Source of the DNA: an uncultured Chloroflexota bacterium
GTDB lineage: Bacteria > Chloroflexota > Anaerolineae > Aggregatilineales > Phototrophicaceae
NCBI GenBank assembly: GCA_937864975.1
Contig: CALMDI010000538.1
Span: forward strand, 1 to 5,140
DNA: 5,140 nucleotides
Reading direction: 5' to 3'
Both the position numbers and the translations under genes were made by a program. Under the pieces are notes generated by a model. That model was not told the DNA's origin and did no database searches. It saw only the letters and a program-made list of their open reading frames with translations. This document shows positions 1-5,140 of the stretch, one piece after another. Positions within the stretch are counted from its first letter, which is position 1; each line of letters starts with the position of its first letter.

Positions 1-1
1 C

Positions 2-406
2 AACGGACTGGTCGAGCCGCTGGACGAGTGGATCGCGCGCGACGGGTTCGACATCGACGACTTCCCGGCCGCCGCGCTTGCTGCCTACGGCGGCGGCGAC
101 GAGATCTATGCCATCCCCTATATGGCAATGTCCAACGTCCTCATCTATCGGAAGGACATCCTCGAGCGGTACGGGCTGCCTGTGCCGCAGACGTGGGAGG
201 AGCTTCGGCGGGTCGCCCTCGCGGCGCAGGCGGCGTTGCGCCGCGATGGGATCACCAACATCGTCGGCTTCACGAGCCGCGGCCTCGCGGGCTACGGGCA
301 CAACTTCTGGATCGTCGGCTCGACCCTGTTTCCCTCCTGGGGCTGGGAATGGGACCGGGGACTGGGCGAGCCGCCGCGGGTGTACGAGCCGGCGACGGTC
401 GACGCG
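2..406 (+). pseudogene. Extracellular solute-binding protein (sugar ABC importer), internal fragment
   Basis: This is the middle part of a family 1 extracellular solute-binding protein, the lipoprotein or periplasmic-type receptor that delivers sugars or oligosaccharides to a CUT1 ABC importer. Read in frame 2, it begins already inside the gene (NGLVEPLDEWIARDGFDIDD). It then shows the family order: the EPLDEW segment, IYAIPYMAMSNVLIYRKDIL (the usual 'Y.lP......l.YnkdlfeeaGl' block), PQTWEEL, and a GFTSRG...FW segment leading to PPRVYEPATVDA, which normally precedes the helix 'VdAL.fy..L'. The N-terminus and signal peptide lie before the window. After about base 406 the C-terminal half is absent and the frame continues as triosephosphate isomerase. 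About 90% of codons here end in G or C. Family assignment is fairly sure; the exact sugar cannot be told. As it stands the fragment could not form a complete two-lobed receptor. Confidence 0.75.
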
Positions 407-733
407 GAGAACGTGCCGACCGAGCGCCTGGGCGAGGTCGTGATCGCCTACGAGCCGATCTGGGCGATTGGCACCGGGCGCAGCGCCAGCGGCGAACTGG
501 CGAACGAGATTATCAGCCGCGCCGTTCGCGCCACACTTGGCGACCTGTACGGCGATGCGGTCGCGCAGTCGGTTCGCATCCAGTACGGCGGCAGCGTCAA
601 GCCGGACAACATGGCGGAATACATGGCGCAGCCCGATATCGACGGCGCGCTGGTCGGCGGGGCGTCGCTCAAAGTGGACGATTTTGCGCGGCTGGTCGAG
701 ACTGCCGCGCGCGAGAAAGGCACGAAGCGCTGA
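407..733 (+). pseudogene. tpiA: Triosephosphate isomerase, C-terminal fragment fused in frame to the preceding fragment
   Basis: TIM interconverts dihydroxyacetone phosphate and glyceraldehyde 3-phosphate in glycolysis, in the cytoplasm. This fragment carries the C-terminal landmarks. VVIAYEPIWAIGTG holds the catalytic glutamate (in YEP) and the mobile loop 6. IQYGGSV is the phosphate-binding loop 7. GALVGGASL is the last phosphate-binding loop, and DFARLVETA the closing helix. The ending TGA is at 731-733. Only about 105 of the usual ~250 residues are present, so the N-terminal catalytic lysine and the central catalytic histidine are missing. Upstream, in the same frame and with no stop or start between, is a sugar-binding protein, so the true tpiA 5' part is not here. 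The first clearly TIM-like residues are about VPTERLGE (413-436). In the source genome this was probably an intact gene translationally coupled to the downstream membrane protein. The assignment to TIM is very sure; whether the truncation is biological is doubtful. Confidence 0.9.
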
Positions 734-2004
734 CAGGTCTTGAGTTCCTCGTGCCGTGGCTGATTGTTGCCGCGCTGTTCGTTCCGCTGCGGCGGTTGGA
801 ACGCCTTCTGCACGAGCATCTCTTCAAAGTCGGCTGGCTGCTGACGAAGCGCCTGCGGACGACGACCCTGCTCTACTACACGTTTTTCCTTCCCGGCGTC
901 GTTCTGCACGAGGCGGTCGCGTGGCTGGTCGCGGGATTTCTCAACGAGGCGGCGGAACGCACCGTCGCCTACCCCGACGCGCCCGACATTCGCCAGCTTC
1001 GGCTGAGCTTCCTCAAGCTGCGGCGGGATATCGGGCGCTTCAAGCTGGCGGTCATCAGCACCGTGCCGTTCCTCATCGGCGTGATCGCCATCTGGCTCAT
1101 CGCCACCCGCATTTTGCAGCTTCAAACCGTGCTCGCCGTGGTGCAAGCAGGCGGCTTGAGCGCCCTTCCCGGCGCGATTGCCGAGTTCGTCTCGACGGCG
1201 GATGTGTTCCTCTGGATCTACATTGCGTTCACCATCGCCAATACGATGATGCCCCGACTCACCGATCTGAAGGGCTGGTGGCTGTTGGTCGGGGTCGTCG
1301 GCGCGATTGGGGCGGCGCTGTTTCTGGTGGGCGTTGCCGATGAAGTCGTGCTCGGGGCGCTCGCCGCGCCGCTCGCGGAAGGCTTGGGGCTGCTCGCGTG
1401 GACGTTCGGCGTCATTATCGGCATCGACCTGTTCATGCTCGCCGTGTTAGGCGTGGTCGAAGCCGCCATCGAGCGCGTCACCGGCGACAGCGCCACGTTC
1501 CAGAACGGCAAGCTCATCACGATGACGCGCGAGGAACTGCGCCAGCAGCGCGAGCAGGCGCAGGCAAAGCGCGAGCGCGATCAGGCTCGCCGCGCGGCGC
1601 TGCCTTCCGGTCCGCCGTCGGTCTACAGCCTTCCCTTCCCGATTCCAGACGCGCCGGGGCGCGAATCGCTGACACCCGATGTGGCAGTTCGGCGTGAAGA
1701 ACCTGCCCCGCTGGCATCCGGCGAGCCGACCGCCGCTCCCGCGACACCGCAGCTTGCACGCCCTTCGCCGCTGCGCCGACCGGAGCCAGCGCCCGTGCCC
1801 GCCGCCGAAACGATTAATGCGGAACCTGAGGACGAGCCGGAGCAAGTGGAAATCGAACTCGAATCAGAAATGGAGGATGCCGAAGAGGAGCCGATTCAAT
1901 ACGTTGCCGACGACACGATTGAGCCGATCCCGGACGTGGACGCGGCTCAGGATGACGACGGCGATGACCCGATTCGTTACGTGGATGCCGAGGAACCGGC
2001 GTAA
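730..2004 (+). CDS. Polytopic membrane protein with degenerate M50-like HExxH site and acidic Pro-rich cytoplasmic-type tail
   Basis: Function is not known. The product is 424 residues if it starts at the CTG at 730; this start overlaps the tpiA stop (CTGA) and has GAGAAAGG nine bases upstream. A GTG at 751 (seven residues later) is the alternative, with a poorer ribosome site. Hydrophobic segments lie near residues 5-20, 47-70, 105-128, 157-172, 182-202 and 219-246. FFLPGVVLHEAVAW (53-65) sits where related Chloroflexi membrane proteins, as I recall them, have 'LPG..LHElsHw', the zinc-binding HExxH of M50-type site-2 proteases. Here the second histidine is alanine. A later NTMMPRLTDLKGW segment (171-183) may be a family motif. 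Residues 265-290 form a charged, helix-prone stretch. From about 290 the chain is Pro/Ala-rich, then strongly acidic, ending with three short (E/D)PI repeats. I infer an inactive protease relative or scaffold; HEAVA and the membrane pattern are seen, the family link is inferred. Confidence 0.8.
   Translation: MTGLEFLVPWLIVAALFVPLRRLERLLHEHLFKVGWLLTKRLRTTTLLYYTFFLPGVVLHEAVAWLVAGFLNEAAERTVAYPDAPDIRQLRLSFLKLRRDIGRFKLAVISTVPFLIGVIAIWLIATRILQLQTVLAVVQAGGLSALPGAIAEFVSTADVFLWIYIAFTIANTMMPRLTDLKGWWLLVGVVGAIGAALFLVGVADEVVLGALAAPLAEGLGLLAWTFGVIIGIDLFMLAVLGVVEAAIERVTGDSATFQNGKLITMTREELRQQREQAQAKRERDQARRAALPSGPPSVYSLPFPIPDAPGRESLTPDVAVRREEPAPLASGEPTAAPATPQLARPSPLRRPEPAPVPAAETINAEPEDEPEQVEIELESEMEDAEEEPIQYVADDTIEPIPDVDAAQDDDGDDPIRYVDAEEPA
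1888..1995 (+). repeat. Three short degenerate (E/D)PI-x-x-V repeats in the acidic C-terminal tail
   Basis: Within the membrane protein's last 38 residues, EPIQYVADD, EPIPDVDAA and DPIRYVDAE occur in succession (first bases 1888, 1921 and 1966). They are separated by acidic linkers, the longest being AAQDDDGD. The outer two are most alike (PIQYV and PIRYV). At DNA level they are only loosely similar, so this is an old or selected peptide pattern and not a recent duplication. Such a tail may be a docking segment; that is inference. Confidence 0.5.
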
Positions 2005-2014
2005 GCGTTACGTC
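1998..2014. other. Small stem pairing the two convergent stop codons
   Basis: GGCGTAA (1998-2004) can pair with TTACGTC (2008-2014) around a three-base GCG loop, with one G-T wobble. The left arm ends in the TAA stop of the membrane protein and the right arm begins with the reversed TAA stop of upp. There is no run of T on either side, so it is not a typical intrinsic terminator. It is the only inverted repeat I can see at this convergent gene end, and it may be chance. Confidence 0.3.
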
Positions 2015-2640
2015 CCGAACTGGCGGTCGCCCGCGTCCCCTAAGCCAGGCACGATGAAGCCAATCTCGTTCAGGCGTTCGTCCACTGCCGCGACGTGAAT
2101 CGGCACGTCGGGATGCGCCGTGGACAGGCGTTGAACGCCTTCAGGGGATGCGATTAAGCCAAGATACTTGATGCGCGTGACGCCCCAGCGCTTGAGAATA
2201 TCGACCGTCGCCACCGCCGAGCCGCCCGTTGCCAGCATCGGATCGAGGATAAAACAGACCTGCACCGTCGGCTCGGTCGGCAGGCGGTTGTAATACTCGA
2301 CCGGGCGCAGGGTGTGCTCGTCGCGGTACAAGCCAATGTGCCACACCTGCACGTTCGGAAGCAACTGCATAATGCCTTCGAGCATCCCCAGCCCCGCGCG
2401 CAAAACGGGCACCAACCCGATTGTATCTTCCGCCTTGAACCCCGGCGCAGCCCCCATCGGCGTCTGTACCGTGATAGGCGACAGTTTCACGTCCATCGTC
2501 GCTTCGTAACAGAGCAGCATCGCCAGCTCGCGCATGAGCTCGCGGAAGCTTCGCAAATCGGTCGAAGCATCGCGCAGAGCCGCCAGCTTATGCTGGATGA
2601 GCGGATGCGTAGACACATGAACCAGAGGTTGTTCGGGCAT
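2008..2640 (-). CDS. upp: Uracil phosphoribosyltransferase
   Basis: Upp converts uracil and PRPP to UMP and pyrophosphate, the pyrimidine salvage step, in the cytoplasm. The 210-residue product matches the usual ~208. HPLIQHKLAALRD near residues 12-24 and LLCYEAT (42-48) are the N-terminal family blocks. PVLRAGLGML (78-87) is the conserved core. ILDPMLATGGS (131-141) is the PRPP-binding loop. The C-terminus GFIVPGLGDAGDRQFGT (194-210) carries the uracil-recognition region and is nearly the same as in E. coli Upp. I chose the ATG at 2638-2640 because GAGGAG lies ten bases upstream and a promoter covers the possible 19-codon extension. The gene faces away from ruvB and runs into the membrane protein gene with a three-base gap. 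It stands alone, without the uracil permease often seen beside upp. All key motifs are intact. Confidence 0.97.
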   Translation of the reverse strand: MPEQPLVHVSTHPLIQHKLAALRDASTDLRSFRELMRELAMLLCYEATMDVKLSPITVQTPMGAAPGFKAEDTIGLVPVLRAGLGMLEGIMQLLPNVQVWHIGLYRDEHTLRPVEYYNRLPTEPTVQVCFILDPMLATGGSAVATVDILKRWGVTRIKYLGLIASPEGVQRLSTAHPDVPIHVAAVDERLNEIGFIVPGLGDAGDRQFGT

Positions 2641-2650
2641 GGGCGCTTGT

Positions 2651-2656
2651 CTCCTC
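2651..2656 (-). promoter_or_regulatory. Ribosome binding site of upp
   Basis: The minus strand reads GAGGAG here, ten bases before the ATG at 2640. It decides the start, because the in-frame reading could otherwise extend to 2697. Confidence 0.75.
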
Positions 2657-2667
2657 GGAGCGCGCCG

Positions 2668-2697
2668 ATTGTAACGCGCCGGAGAGACGGCTGTCAA
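2668..2697 (-). promoter_or_regulatory. Sigma70-type promoter of upp
   Basis: On the minus strand a perfect -35 box TTGACA (2697-2692) is followed after 18 bases by TACAAT (2673-2668), a five-of-six -10 box. Transcription would begin near 2661, giving a leader of about 20 bases that contains the GAGGAG site and leaves no room for a riboswitch or attenuator. Confidence 0.7.
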
Positions 2698-2705
2698 AAG
2701 CGCGG

Positions 2706-2735
2706 TTGCGCCTCCCCTCCCGCGTCAGGTATACT
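2706..2735 (+). promoter_or_regulatory. Sigma70-type promoter of ruvB
   Basis: TTGCGC (2706-2711), an 18-base spacer and TATACT (2730-2735) form a plausible vegetative promoter. The -10 box is a five-of-six match and the -35 keeps the TTG. The expected start is near 2742, giving a leader of about 30 bases to the ATG at 2773. I see no clear SOS (LexA) operator in the stretch. The -35 boxes of this promoter and the upp promoter are eight bases apart, back to back. Confidence 0.6.
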
Positions 2736-2762
2736 CATTAGAACATATATGCCAAATCTGGC

Positions 2763-2766
2763 GGAG
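2763..2766 (+). promoter_or_regulatory. Ribosome binding site of ruvB
   Basis: GGAG lies six bases before the ATG at 2773. The earlier in-frame ATG at 2749 has no such site and would lie only a few bases from the predicted transcription start, so 2773 is preferred. Confidence 0.6.
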
Positions 2767-2772
2767 CCTGTT

Positions 2773-3810
2773 ATGTCCGACGACGGACGGATGGTGGGGG
2801 GCAGCGCGCGGCGCGATGACCGCGAAAATGTCGCCCTCCGCCCCAAGCTGCTGCGCGATATCGTCGGTCAGGATAGCGTGCGCGAAAATCTGCAAATCAT
2901 CATCGACGCGGCAAAAGCGCGCAAAGAGCCGGTCGATCATATTCTGTTTTATGGTCCGCCGGGCTTGGGCAAAACCTCGCTCGCGCTCGTCATTGCCAAC
3001 GAGATGGGCGTCAATATCCGCATCACGTCGGGACCCTCCATCGAGCGCGCGGGCGACCTCGCGGCGATTCTGACCAACCTCAAGCAGAACGACATCCTGT
3101 TTATCGACGAAATTCACCGGCTGGGTCGCGCGATTGAAGAAGTCCTGTACCCGGCGATGGAAGACTTCAAACTCGATATCGTCATCGGCAAGGGACCGGC
3201 AGCCAAAAACGTGCGCCTGAACCTGCCGCGCTTCACCGTGGTCGGCGCGACGACCCGGCTTTCCCTGCTGGCGGCGCCGCTGCGCGACCGTTTCGGCGCG
3301 CGGTTCCGGCTCGATTTTTACGATCAGCGGTCGATGGAACACATCGTCGCGCGCGCCGCCGCCCTGCTGGAAGTGGAAGCCAAGCCGGAAGGCATTATCG
3401 AGATCGCCCGGCGGTCGCGGGGCACGCCGCGAATCGGGCTTCGCCTGCTGCGCCGCAGCCGCGACTATGCACAGGCGCGCGCCGATGGCGTGATTACGGG
3501 AGCCATCGCGGGCAAAGTGCTGGACGAACTGCTGCACATCGACACGCTCGGTCTGGACGACATCGACTATCGCATTCTCGACACGATTATCGACAAGTTT
3601 CAGGGCGGACCGGTCGGTCTGGACACGATTGCCGCTGCGATCAGCGAAGATTCCGCCACGATCATGGATGTGTACGAGCCTTACCTGCTGCAGCTAGGCT
3701 TCCTGATGCGTACGCCGCGCGGTCGCGTGGCGACCCGGCTTGCCTACGAGCATCGCGGCAGAATTTTCCAGGGGCTGTCCGAGCAAACCGAACTGCCTTT
3801 CGAGGAATAA
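2773..3810 (+). CDS. ruvB: Holliday junction branch migration DNA helicase RuvB
   Basis: RuvB is the AAA+ motor that, with RuvA, drives branch migration of Holliday junctions before RuvC cuts them. The product is 345 residues, close to the usual ~335-350. LRPKLLRDIVGQ (22-33) is the conserved N-terminal entry. GPPGLGKT (61-68) is Walker A, FIDEIH (110-115) Walker B, GATTR (158-162) sensor 1, and PLRDRFG (169-175) the arginine-finger segment. RGTPRI (216-221) is the sensor 2 region. GGPVGLDT and YEPYLLQLGF...RTPRGRVAT belong to the C-terminal winged-helix DNA-binding domain. A later ATG at 2791 is possible but lacks the good GGAG. Just after the sensor 2 arginine the chain reads IGLRLLRR where the family almost always has IANRLLRR. 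No ruvA or ruvC is adjacent, so the gene is apparently monocistronic, divergent from upp. Confidence 0.97.
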   Translation: MSDDGRMVGGSARRDDRENVALRPKLLRDIVGQDSVRENLQIIIDAAKARKEPVDHILFYGPPGLGKTSLALVIANEMGVNIRITSGPSIERAGDLAAILTNLKQNDILFIDEIHRLGRAIEEVLYPAMEDFKLDIVIGKGPAAKNVRLNLPRFTVVGATTRLSLLAAPLRDRFGARFRLDFYDQRSMEHIVARAAALLEVEAKPEGIIEIARRSRGTPRIGLRLLRRSRDYAQARADGVITGAIAGKVLDELLHIDTLGLDDIDYRILDTIIDKFQGGPVGLDTIAAAISEDSATIMDVYEPYLLQLGFLMRTPRGRVATRLAYEHRGRIFQGLSEQTELPFEE

Positions 3811-3931
3811 GCCCCGCTCAACATGACCTCTGAAATAGCCCCTTTCTAACTCGGATGGATTTCCACTCACGAAATACGGCGACTGCGATATACTACAGAT
3901 TGACCTTTATAACATTAGGAATAATCTGTCG
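3811..3931. other. ruvB-sensor intergenic region
   Basis: This 121-base gap is clearly richer in A and T than its neighbours. TATACT at 3889-3894 repeats the -10 hexamer of the ruvB promoter and is the best -10 candidate for the sensor gene, but no good -35 stands 16-18 bases before it. A second pair, TTGACC (3900-3905) and TAATCT (3922-3927), has acceptable spacing but would start transcription inside the coding region. AGGA (3917-3920) is the likely ribosome site, 11 bases before the ATG. I find no clear hairpin-plus-T terminator for ruvB. Confidence 0.45.
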
Positions 3932-4669
3932 ATGCCGCCAGGAAATAATCGTTTGTGGCGATACAGTGTTGCCATCGTCAGCGTTGCCGCGGCGGTTATT
4001 CTATCGCTGCTCTTTCCGTCGGTGGTCACGCAGAACCCCTTCCTGTTCTTCTGGGTCGCCGTGCTGCTCAGCGCGCTCTACGGCGGTTTCGCCTCCGCTG
4101 TCCTCGCTGCCGGACTGGCGGTCGTCTCCGTTGTCATTTTCCTGATGCTTCCCGGCGGCGCTGTCGGTTCGCCGGAGATTACGCGCATTGGGGTGTTCGC
4201 CGCGCTTAGCCTCCTCGTCAGCGCGCTCTTTGAGCGCCATCGACGCACCGGACAGGCGCTCACCGATTCAGAGCGCCAGCTTCAGGCAATCCTGAGCAGC
4301 ATCGCCGACGGCGTTACCGCGCAGACGCCGACCGGTCAGCTTGCCTACGCCAACGAAGCCGCCGCACGCGCGATTGGCTACCCATCGGCTGCCGCCCTGC
4401 AAGCCACGCCGACCAGCGAAATCATGCAGAATTTCGAGTTGTTCGACGAACATGGCGCGCCCCTGCCCCTGACCGAGATGCCGGGGCGTCTCGCGCTTCA
4501 GGGGAAGGAAAGCGCGCAGCGCATCGTTCAGTTTCGCAACCGCACCACGGGCGAAACCCGCTGGTCTATCGTCAAGGCAACCCCTATTCTGGACGAAGCG
4601 GGCGCGGTTCGCCTCGCCATCAATCTGTTTCAGGACATTACGGATATCAAGCGCGGCGAGCAGTCGAAG
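3932..4669 (+). pseudogene. Membrane-anchored PAS-domain sensor (histidine kinase-type), N-terminal part
   Basis: This is the input half of a membrane sensor, most likely a histidine kinase or a related signalling protein. From the ATG at 3932, residues 11-29, 36-50, 53-74 and 85-100 form four close membrane helices with very short loops, like the DUF4118 sensor module of KdpD-type kinases. ERHRRTGQALTDSERQLQAI (101-120) is the linker helix into a PAS domain of about 115-240. The PAS contains ILSSIADGV, LAYANEAAARAIGY, RNRTTGETRWSIVKATPI and the closing LFQDITDIKRGEQ. This DIT.iKR.E ending normally leads to another PAS/GAF domain or the HisKA kinase helix. Instead, at about residue 246 the chain enters an unrelated, far more GC-rich segment in the same frame. 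No phosphoacceptor histidine or ATPase domain is present, so output is unknown. The start is supported by AGGA 11 bases upstream. Ligand and partner regulator cannot be told. Confidence 0.75.
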
Positions 4670-5140
4670 GCGGTCGCCGTCGCGCCGATCTCCTTCGCGC
4701 CGCCGGCCGCCGTCCACTTCCAGGCGCTGCCGCCGAGCGTCGCCGCGCCCGACCGCGACTACTACGCCGCCACCGGCCACACGCTGGCGGGCGGCTTCCG
4801 CTTCTTCTGGGCGGCCAACGGCGGCGTGGACATCTTCGGCTACCCCATCTCGGAGGAGTTCAGCGAGGGTGGGCGCACCGTCCAGTACTTCGAGCGCGCC
4901 CGCCTCGAGTACTACCCCGACCTCCAAGGCACCCGCTACGAGACGCAACTCGGCCTGCTCGGCAGCGCCCTGACCGGCGACCGCGTCTTCCCGACCGCCC
5001 CGGCGGTGCCGGAGACGCCGACGCGCCGCTACTTCGCCGCGACGCGGCACACGCTGGCGGGCGGCTTCCTGGCCTTCTGGGAGGCCAACGGCGGCACCGA
5101 CATCTTCGGCCTGCCCATCTCGGAGGAGTTCACCGAGGAG
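4670..5140 (+). pseudogene. Fragment of a probable secreted repeat protein, fused in frame to the sensor and open at the window end
   Basis: This coding segment runs on from the PAS domain in the same frame and has no stop before the window end. A Pro/Ala-rich linker (APISFAPPAAVHF...LPPSVAAPDRD) is followed by one full and one partial copy of a 90-residue repeat. Its core reads HTLAGGF..FW.ANGG.DIFG.PISEEF, then TVQYFERARLEYYPD and YETQLGLLGSAL. I recall similar repeats at the ends of exported Chloroflexi proteins, and they loosely resemble LGFP-type wall-binding repeats. The function is not established, and surface or wall attachment is only a guess. Only three of about 157 codons end in A or T, against about a quarter in the PAS part just upstream. 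An exported repeat placed after a cytoplasmic PAS domain makes little topological sense, so I treat it as the 3' part of another gene whose own start is missing. Confidence 0.6.
4760..5140 (+). repeat. Tandem 270-base (90-residue) coding repeat, one and a third copies
   Basis: Copy 1 runs from 4760 to 5029 and copy 2 from 5030 to the window end. The first 111 bases of the two copies are highly similar: HTLAGGF is encoded by the same bases in both, and so are DIFG and PISEEF. Differences lie mostly at FRFFWAANGGV versus LAFWEANGGT. The exact 270-base period with no gap indicates duplication of a whole domain. Further copies probably follow beyond the window. Confidence 0.85.

Noticed and set aside
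28..729. Upstream extension of the membrane protein frame to an ATG at 28
   Set aside because: This part is Arg-rich out-of-frame reading of the solute-binding protein and TIM fragments, which occupy frame 2 with clear family motifs.
2..733. A novel bifunctional sugar-binding/isomerase enzyme
   Set aside because: Both partners lack essential halves, and one acts outside the cell while the other is cytoplasmic, so a working fusion is not credible.
448..1146. Long minus-strand open frame opposite tpiA and the membrane protein
   Set aside because: It has no recognisable domain and mirrors the real genes; long antisense frames are common in GC-rich DNA.
2314..2772. Upstream extension of the ruvB frame across the upp gene
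   Set aside because: It is antisense to upp and crosses both promoters; RuvB homology and the GGAG site support a start at 2773.
2725..3537. Minus-strand open frame opposite ruvB
   Set aside because: The plus strand encodes complete RuvB; this is its shadow.
3900..3927. Promoter TTGACC-16-TAATCT before the sensor gene
   Set aside because: The -10 box ends four bases before the ATG, so transcription would begin within the coding region; the AGGA ribosome site would be lost.
3855..4145. Plus-strand open frame beginning at ATG 3855
   Set aside because: It overlaps the sensor gene in another frame, and its Ser/Arg/Cys-rich translation lacks the membrane-helix pattern seen in frame 2.
4268..5050. 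260-codon minus-strand open frame at the right end
   Set aside because: It is an Arg/Gly/Ala-rich shadow of the PAS and repeat coding sequence, and its apparent periodicity comes from the plus-strand repeat.
1..5140. CRISPR array, tRNA, rRNA, insertion sequence or toxin-antitoxin pair
   Set aside because: I found no regularly spaced short repeats, cloverleaf, transposase motifs, terminal inverted repeats or small paired genes.

Overview
The window is GC-rich bacterial DNA with four intact or near-intact genes in its middle and a broken, in-frame chimeric gene at each end. Protein style suggests Chloroflexota (Chloroflexi). The signs are a Chloroflexi-like polytopic membrane protein with an acidic proline-rich tail placed directly after tpiA, a DUF4118/PAS-type sensor, and a tandem secreted-type repeat (HTLAGGF...FW..NGG.DIFG.PISEEF) that I associate with Thermomicrobia-like Chloroflexi. 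This placement rests on recall of protein style, not on a search.

Layout. Bases 2-406 encode an internal piece of an extracellular sugar-binding protein (ABC importer, CUT1 style). Near 404-415 the same reading frame turns into the C-terminal ~105 residues of triosephosphate isomerase (TIM), ending at 733. A membrane protein follows with a 4-base overlap (about 730-2004); it looks like an M50-type membrane protease relative whose HExxH motif has degenerated to HEAVA. Converging on it with a 3-base gap is upp (2008-2640, minus strand), uracil phosphoribosyltransferase. Upp and ruvB (2773-3810, plus) are divergent and share a 132-base region with two face-away sigma70-type promoters. After a 121-base gap a membrane-anchored PAS sensor begins at 3932. 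Near 4660-4685 it runs in frame into a very GC-rich coding segment with a 90-residue tandem repeat, still open at the window end.

How the genes work together. The middle block is housekeeping: glycolysis (tpiA), pyrimidine salvage (upp) and Holliday-junction branch migration (ruvB), plus an uncharacterised membrane protein and a sensor. Only tpiA and the membrane protein look co-transcribed. Nothing in the block forms a recognisable defence, mobile or biosynthetic system.

The most notable signal is structural. At both ends two unrelated proteins are joined in frame, each join leaves both partners incomplete, and the second join coincides with an abrupt change in third-codon-position composition. 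The simplest reading is that roughly 407-4670 comes from one genome or locus and the two flanks from another, through chimeric assembly or, less likely, a real recombination. I see no transposase, integrase, terminal repeat, tRNA, rRNA or CRISPR array.
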